In this document: in pieces, positions 60,869-64,000 of the stretch
Position numbering within the stretch: position 1 is the stretch's first letter
How the letters are laid out: each line of letters begins with the position of its first letter
From: Pseudomonas aestuarii
GTDB lineage: Bacteria > Pseudomonadota > Gammaproteobacteria > Pseudomonadales > Pseudomonadaceae
Direction of reading: 5' to 3'
DNA: 64,000 nt
Assembly: GCF_027988105.1 (NCBI RefSeq)
Contig: NZ_JAQJZJ010000010.1
Coordinates: 124,001-188,000 of the forward strand
Notes under the pieces: model-generated
Databases searched by the model: none
Told to the model about the DNA's origin: nothing
Seen by the model: only the letters and a program-made list of their open reading frames with translations
Position numbers and translations under genes: made by a program

Positions 60869-63223
60869 TTACTTGATAACCGGCCGGGTCGGCGAGATCT
60901 CCACGGTGACCTCCTCGATGGTGCCGGTGAAGGCAAAGGGCAGCTGCTCGCGGTAGACCGCCGAGGCCGGCGAGCCTAGATCCATGCCGACGTCCAGGGT
61001 TTCGGTGGCCGAGAAACGTACCGGCACCACCTTGTCCACCCTTCCCTCGCCGATGCGCTTGCCATTGGCCAACAGTTCGACAGTGCCGCCGGTCTGCTCG
61101 GCAAGGAAGCGGAACGGTTCCTGCTCGTACTTCATCTGCACCTGCAGCTTGCCGTTTGGCAACGGCTCATCGGACGAGACGCTATAGGTGGCTTTGCCGA
61201 AGAAGTTGTAGTCGTAGTGCAGACGCCCGTCCTTGACGTACAGGGCAAAACCGCCGGCGCTACCGCCCTCGGCGAGGATCACCCCTTCGGCGCCCTGCTC
61301 CGGCACCACCAGGTTGGCGCTGATGCTGTGGCTGCGCTGGTAGATGGGCAGCGCGCTGCCTTCCGGCACGCGACTGATGCCGGCGACGTAGCGCACCTGA
61401 GTGCGGCCGGCGACGATGGAGGGACGTACGCTCAGCGCGCGCTCGACGAAGCGGTCGTCCAGCGGATAGACCTGATTGGCGCGCGCCTGCTGGTCGAACA
61501 GGGCCTGCAACTGCTTGAGCTTCTGCGGCTGCTGGGCCGCGAGGTCACGGGCCTGGGAGAAGTCCTCATCGACGTGATACAGCTCCCAGCGACTGTTGCT
61601 GAAGCCCTGCGAGCCAACCAGCTTCCATGGCACGCCCTGCATGGCCGCCGCGATCCAGCCGTCATGGTAGATCGCCCGGTGGCCACCGCTCTCGAAGTAC
61701 TGGGTAGTGCGGGTTTCAGGGGCCTTGGCACTGGCGAAAGTGGAGCTGAAATCATGCCCGGCCATCGGCGTCTGTTCGATGCCATCGACCGCCTTCGGCG
61801 CCGGCAGGCCGGCAGCGGCAAGAATGGTCGGGGCAATGTCCACGACATGCTCGAACTGTGAACGCAGACCGCCGCGATCCTCGATGCGCGTGGGCCAGGA
61901 GACAATCACGCCGTTGCGGGTGCCGCCGAAATGCGAAGGCACGCGCTTCATCCACTGGAATGGCGCCGACCCGGCCCAGGCCCAACCCACCGGATAGTGG
62001 TTCTCGTGCAGCGGCCCGCCGATCTCGTCGAGCTTGGCCAGTTGCGCCGGCACACTGTCCGGCACGCCGTTCTGGGTCATCACGTTGTTCAGCGTGCCGG
62101 TCATGCTGCCTTCGGCGCTGGCACCGTTGTCGCCAGTGACATAGATCACCAGGGTGTTGTCGTCACGCACCGCATCGAGCAGGCGTCCGACCTCGTGGTC
62201 GGTATGGGCGACGAAACCGGCGAACACTTCCTGGTGGCGGGCGAACAGTTTCTTCTCGTCGGCGCTGAGTGAGTCCCAGGCCGGGATCTGCGCCGGTCGT
62301 GGGGTCAGCTCGGTGTCTGCTGGGACCACCCCCAGGCGCTTCTGCCGGGCCAGGGTTTCCTCGCGCAGCTTGTCCCAGCCCTGATCGAATTGCCCCTTGA
62401 AGCGCTCGATGTACTCGCGCGGCGCATGCAAAGGCGCATGCACGGCGCCCGGGGCGAAGTAGAGGAAATACGGTTTGTCCGGGGTGATGGCCTGTTCGCG
62501 CTTGACCCAGGTGATGGCGTCATCGACCAGGTCGGTGGTCAGGTGATAGCCCTGCTCGGGCTTTTTCGCCGGTTCCACTGCCAGGGTATTGCGGTACAGC
62601 TGCGGCTCGTACTGGCTGGTCTCGCCGCCGTGGAAGCCGTACCAGTATTCAAAACCGACGCCGCTGGGCCAGTGCTGGTAGGGGCCATTGGGCTGGGTCT
62701 CCCAGTCCGGGGTGTTGTGCCACTTGCCGAAGGCGGCCGTGTGGTAGCCGTTGTCGCGCAGCACCCGCGCCACGCTGGCGGTCGACTGCGGCCACACGGT
62801 GTTGTAGCCGGGAAAACCGGTAGCCAGCTCGGTGATGGTGCCAAAGCCGGTCTGATGATGATTGCGCCCGGTCAGCAGCGCGGCACGGGTCGACGAGCAG
62901 ATGCCGGTGGTGTGGAAACGGTTGTAGCGCAAGCCCTCGCTCGCCAGCTTGTCCATCCCCGGCGTGGGCACCGGACCGCCGAAGGTACCCGGTTGGCCAA
63001 AGCCCAGGTCGTCGAGCAGGATCAGTACCACATTGGGCGCCCCGGCCGGTGCCGAGTGCGGTTGCGGGAAGTCGGCCGTGGAATCGGCGAAGGTGGTGCC
63101 GACCTGGCCCTGGAAGGCCGGATCGGCGAGGGGCAAGGACCTACGATCGGGTTCGCCAGCCATGGCGCCAGCGCATAGCAGCGTCAGGGATGCGATACGG
63201 AACAACAGCTTGCAAGCTCGCAT
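60869..63223 (-). CDS. Large exported arylsulfatase-like protein
   Basis: A 784-residue sulfatase with signal peptide MRACKLLFRIASLTLLCAGAMA. Metal ligands are D71/D72 (LILLDDLGFGQ). The nucleophile region reads GIC109-SSTR113, so the third position is Ser where the formylglycine consensus has Pro or Ala. GKWHNTPDWE and TGDNGAS are otherwise typical. After the sulfatase core (to about 530) there is a C-terminal beta-rich domain (about 570-784). ATG 63223 is preceded by an AAGGAGAGT site. It follows the RND transporter gene by 83 bases on the same strand, so they may be co-transcribed. Activity depends on whether C109 is still converted. Confidence 0.82.
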   Translation of the reverse strand: MRACKLLFRIASLTLLCAGAMAGEPDRRSLPLADPAFQGQVGTTFADSTADFPQPHSAPAGAPNVVLILLDDLGFGQPGTFGGPVPTPGMDKLASEGLRYNRFHTTGICSSTRAALLTGRNHHQTGFGTITELATGFPGYNTVWPQSTASVARVLRDNGYHTAAFGKWHNTPDWETQPNGPYQHWPSGVGFEYWYGFHGGETSQYEPQLYRNTLAVEPAKKPEQGYHLTTDLVDDAITWVKREQAITPDKPYFLYFAPGAVHAPLHAPREYIERFKGQFDQGWDKLREETLARQKRLGVVPADTELTPRPAQIPAWDSLSADEKKLFARHQEVFAGFVAHTDHEVGRLLDAVRDDNTLVIYVTGDNGASAEGSMTGTLNNVMTQNGVPDSVPAQLAKLDEIGGPLHENHYPVGWAWAGSAPFQWMKRVPSHFGGTRNGVIVSWPTRIEDRGGLRSQFEHVVDIAPTILAAAGLPAPKAVDGIEQTPMAGHDFSSTFASAKAPETRTTQYFESGGHRAIYHDGWIAAAMQGVPWKLVGSQGFSNSRWELYHVDEDFSQARDLAAQQPQKLKQLQALFDQQARANQVYPLDDRFVERALSVRPSIVAGRTQVRYVAGISRVPEGSALPIYQRSHSISANLVVPEQGAEGVILAEGGSAGGFALYVKDGRLHYDYNFFGKATYSVSSDEPLPNGKLQVQMKYEQEPFRFLAEQTGGTVELLANGKRIGEGRVDKVVPVRFSATETLDVGMDLGSPASAVYREQLPFAFTGTIEEVTVEISPTRPVIK

Positions 63224-63271
63224 GGCGAGACTCTCCTTATTTTTGTTTTCCGGTTCGCCCGTTAGTTATCA

Positions 63272-63300
63272 GCCGCGACCCGCATGGCGCGGGTCGCGGC
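63272..63300 (-). promoter_or_regulatory. Strong hairpin between RND and sulfatase genes
   Basis: GCCGCGACCCGC (63272-63283) and GCGGGTCGCGGC (63289-63300) form a perfect 12-bp stem with a 5-nt loop, 6 bases after the RND stop. There is no T run on the minus strand, so it may be a processing or attenuation site rather than a full terminator. Confidence 0.6.
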
Positions 63301-63306
63301 ACTGAC

Positions 63307-64000
63307 TCAGCGGGTCTCGCGGTTGCAGACCAGCAGCGAGGCGATGGCTGGCAGCAGCACCAGCGCGCCGATCATGTTCCAGATAAACAGCAGCACCAGC
63401 AGCAGGCCCATGTCGGCCTGGAACTTCAGCGCCGAGAAGGACCAGGTGGCGACCCCCACGGCCAGGGTCAGGCCGGTGAAGGCAATCGAGGTACCGGTGG
63501 TCTTCAGCGCCTCGAAGTAGGCCGCCTGGAACTTCAGGCCCTGGTGCAGGAAGCCTTCCATACGGCTGTACAGGTAGATGCCGTAGTCCACGCCAATGCC
63601 CACGCCGAGAGCGATCACCGGCAGCGTGGCGATCTTCACGCCCAGGCCCATCTGCGCCATCACCGCCTCGCACAGCACGGTGGAGAGGTACAGCGGCGCC
63701 ATCAGGGCGATGGTCACCTTGAGCGACTTGAACTCCCACCACACCACCAGCGAGATGATCACGAACACCAGGATCAGCATCTGCTTCTCGGAAACCTTGA
63801 TGACCATGTTGGTGGCTGCTTCGATACCGGCGTTGCCCGCGGCCTGGAGGATCTCGATCTCGCCGGTTTCGTACTGCTTGCTGAAGGCCTCCACGGCCTG
63901 GGCTACACGGCTCAGGGTCTCGGCCTTGTGGTCGCTCAGGTACAGGTTGATCGGCGCCACGCTGCAGTTGGGATCGACAAACTCACTGGGCGCACCGGAG
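63307..64000 (-). CDS. RND/MMPL-family transporter, C-terminal part (cut by window edge)
   Basis: The last 231 codons of a large membrane protein; the reading frame stays open through base 64000, so the start lies beyond the edge. The visible part has a periplasmic segment and then five or six spans, including QMLILVFVIISLVVWWEF, ATLPVIALGVGIGVDYGIYLY and LLLVLLFIWNMIGALVLLPAI. The GVGIGVDYGIY segment holds the Asp of the proton-relay span in MMPL-like RND proteins. Relatives export hydrophobic molecules and are often found beside DUF1302/DUF1329 genes in lipid- and steroid-like catabolic regions. The sulfatase follows 83 bases downstream. Confidence 0.85.
   Translation of the reverse strand, partial: SGAPSEFVDPNCSVAPINLYLSDHKAETLSRVAQAVEAFSKQYETGEIEILQAAGNAGIEAATNMVIKVSEKQMLILVFVIISLVVWWEFKSLKVTIALMAPLYLSTVLCEAVMAQMGLGVKIATLPVIALGVGIGVDYGIYLYSRMEGFLHQGLKFQAAYFEALKTTGTSIAFTGLTLAVGVATWSFSALKFQADMGLLLVLLFIWNMIGALVLLPAIASLLVCNRETR

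Overview
The window looks like chromosomal DNA of a high-GC gammaproteobacterium, almost certainly a Pseudomonas. The reasons are the AgmR-type regulator, the PedF-type cytochrome c-550 with its PQQ-linked ABC genes, a NosP/NahK pair, a Pseudomonas-style porin, REP repeats, and consistently GC-rich codon use with Shine-Dalgarno sites. I saw no rRNA, tRNA or CRISPR array.

Layout. (1) 1-9737: an Aer-like PAS chemoreceptor, then two large signalling proteins in tandem (REC-PAS-PAS-GGDEF-EAL, and a CHASE/multi-PAS hybrid kinase with two REC domains and an Hpt). (2) 9752-18338: a LprI/MliC-like protein and an EthD-like protein, then accessory genes of PQQ-dependent alcohol oxidation: periplasmic binding protein, cytochrome c-550, a cupredoxin-like protein, PQQ-type ABC binding protein, beta-propeller, ABC ATPase and permease, a decayed CXXCW-type gene, and agmR. 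The quinoprotein dehydrogenase itself is absent. (3) 18339-22028: a two-gene insertion (winged-helix/TolB-like/TPR regulator and a methyltransferase) between two copies of a dispersed repeat, with an IS110-type remnant. (4) 22027-30508: nahK and nosP, a 30-residue membrane peptide, a porin, a 207-bp MITE-like element, and pqqF. (5) 30512-32800: decayed fragments (carboxymuconolactone decarboxylase-like, IS3) around a malate dehydrogenase gene. (6) 32810-52525: a catabolic region. A LysR gene is divergent from an HD-oxygenase-like/class II aldolase/MFS/cupin group. Then come an SDR, an MDR reductase, a seven-gene operon (VOC-VOC-SRPBCC fusion, E1 alpha, E1 beta, free-standing lipoyl protein, E2 catalytic domain alone, lipoate ligase, sulfatase), a zinc alcohol dehydrogenase, a TPR protein and an acyl-CoA synthetase. 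(7) 52817-58867: a MoxR/DUF58/DUF4381/Bat operon. (8) 59147-64000: a MASE1 diguanylate cyclase, a second sulfatase, and the 3' part of an RND/MMPL transporter that runs off the right edge.

The most interesting signal is regulatory. A 43-bp element with fixed internal spacing (AATG-N12-CGC-N4-TG-N2-AAGTTA) occurs six times. Five copies face the starts of the SDR, the MDR reductase, the VOC/2-oxo-acid dehydrogenase/sulfatase operon, the alcohol dehydrogenase and the acyl-CoA synthetase. This ties five scattered transcription units into one probable regulon. A plausible reading is a pathway for a sulfate-ester or alcohol substrate: desulfation, alcohol and aldehyde oxidation, CoA activation, and oxidative decarboxylation by an unusual split-E2 complex that carries its own lipoate ligase. 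The substrate cannot be named from sequence.

All functional calls come from reading translated sequence and recalled family motifs. No database search was run.
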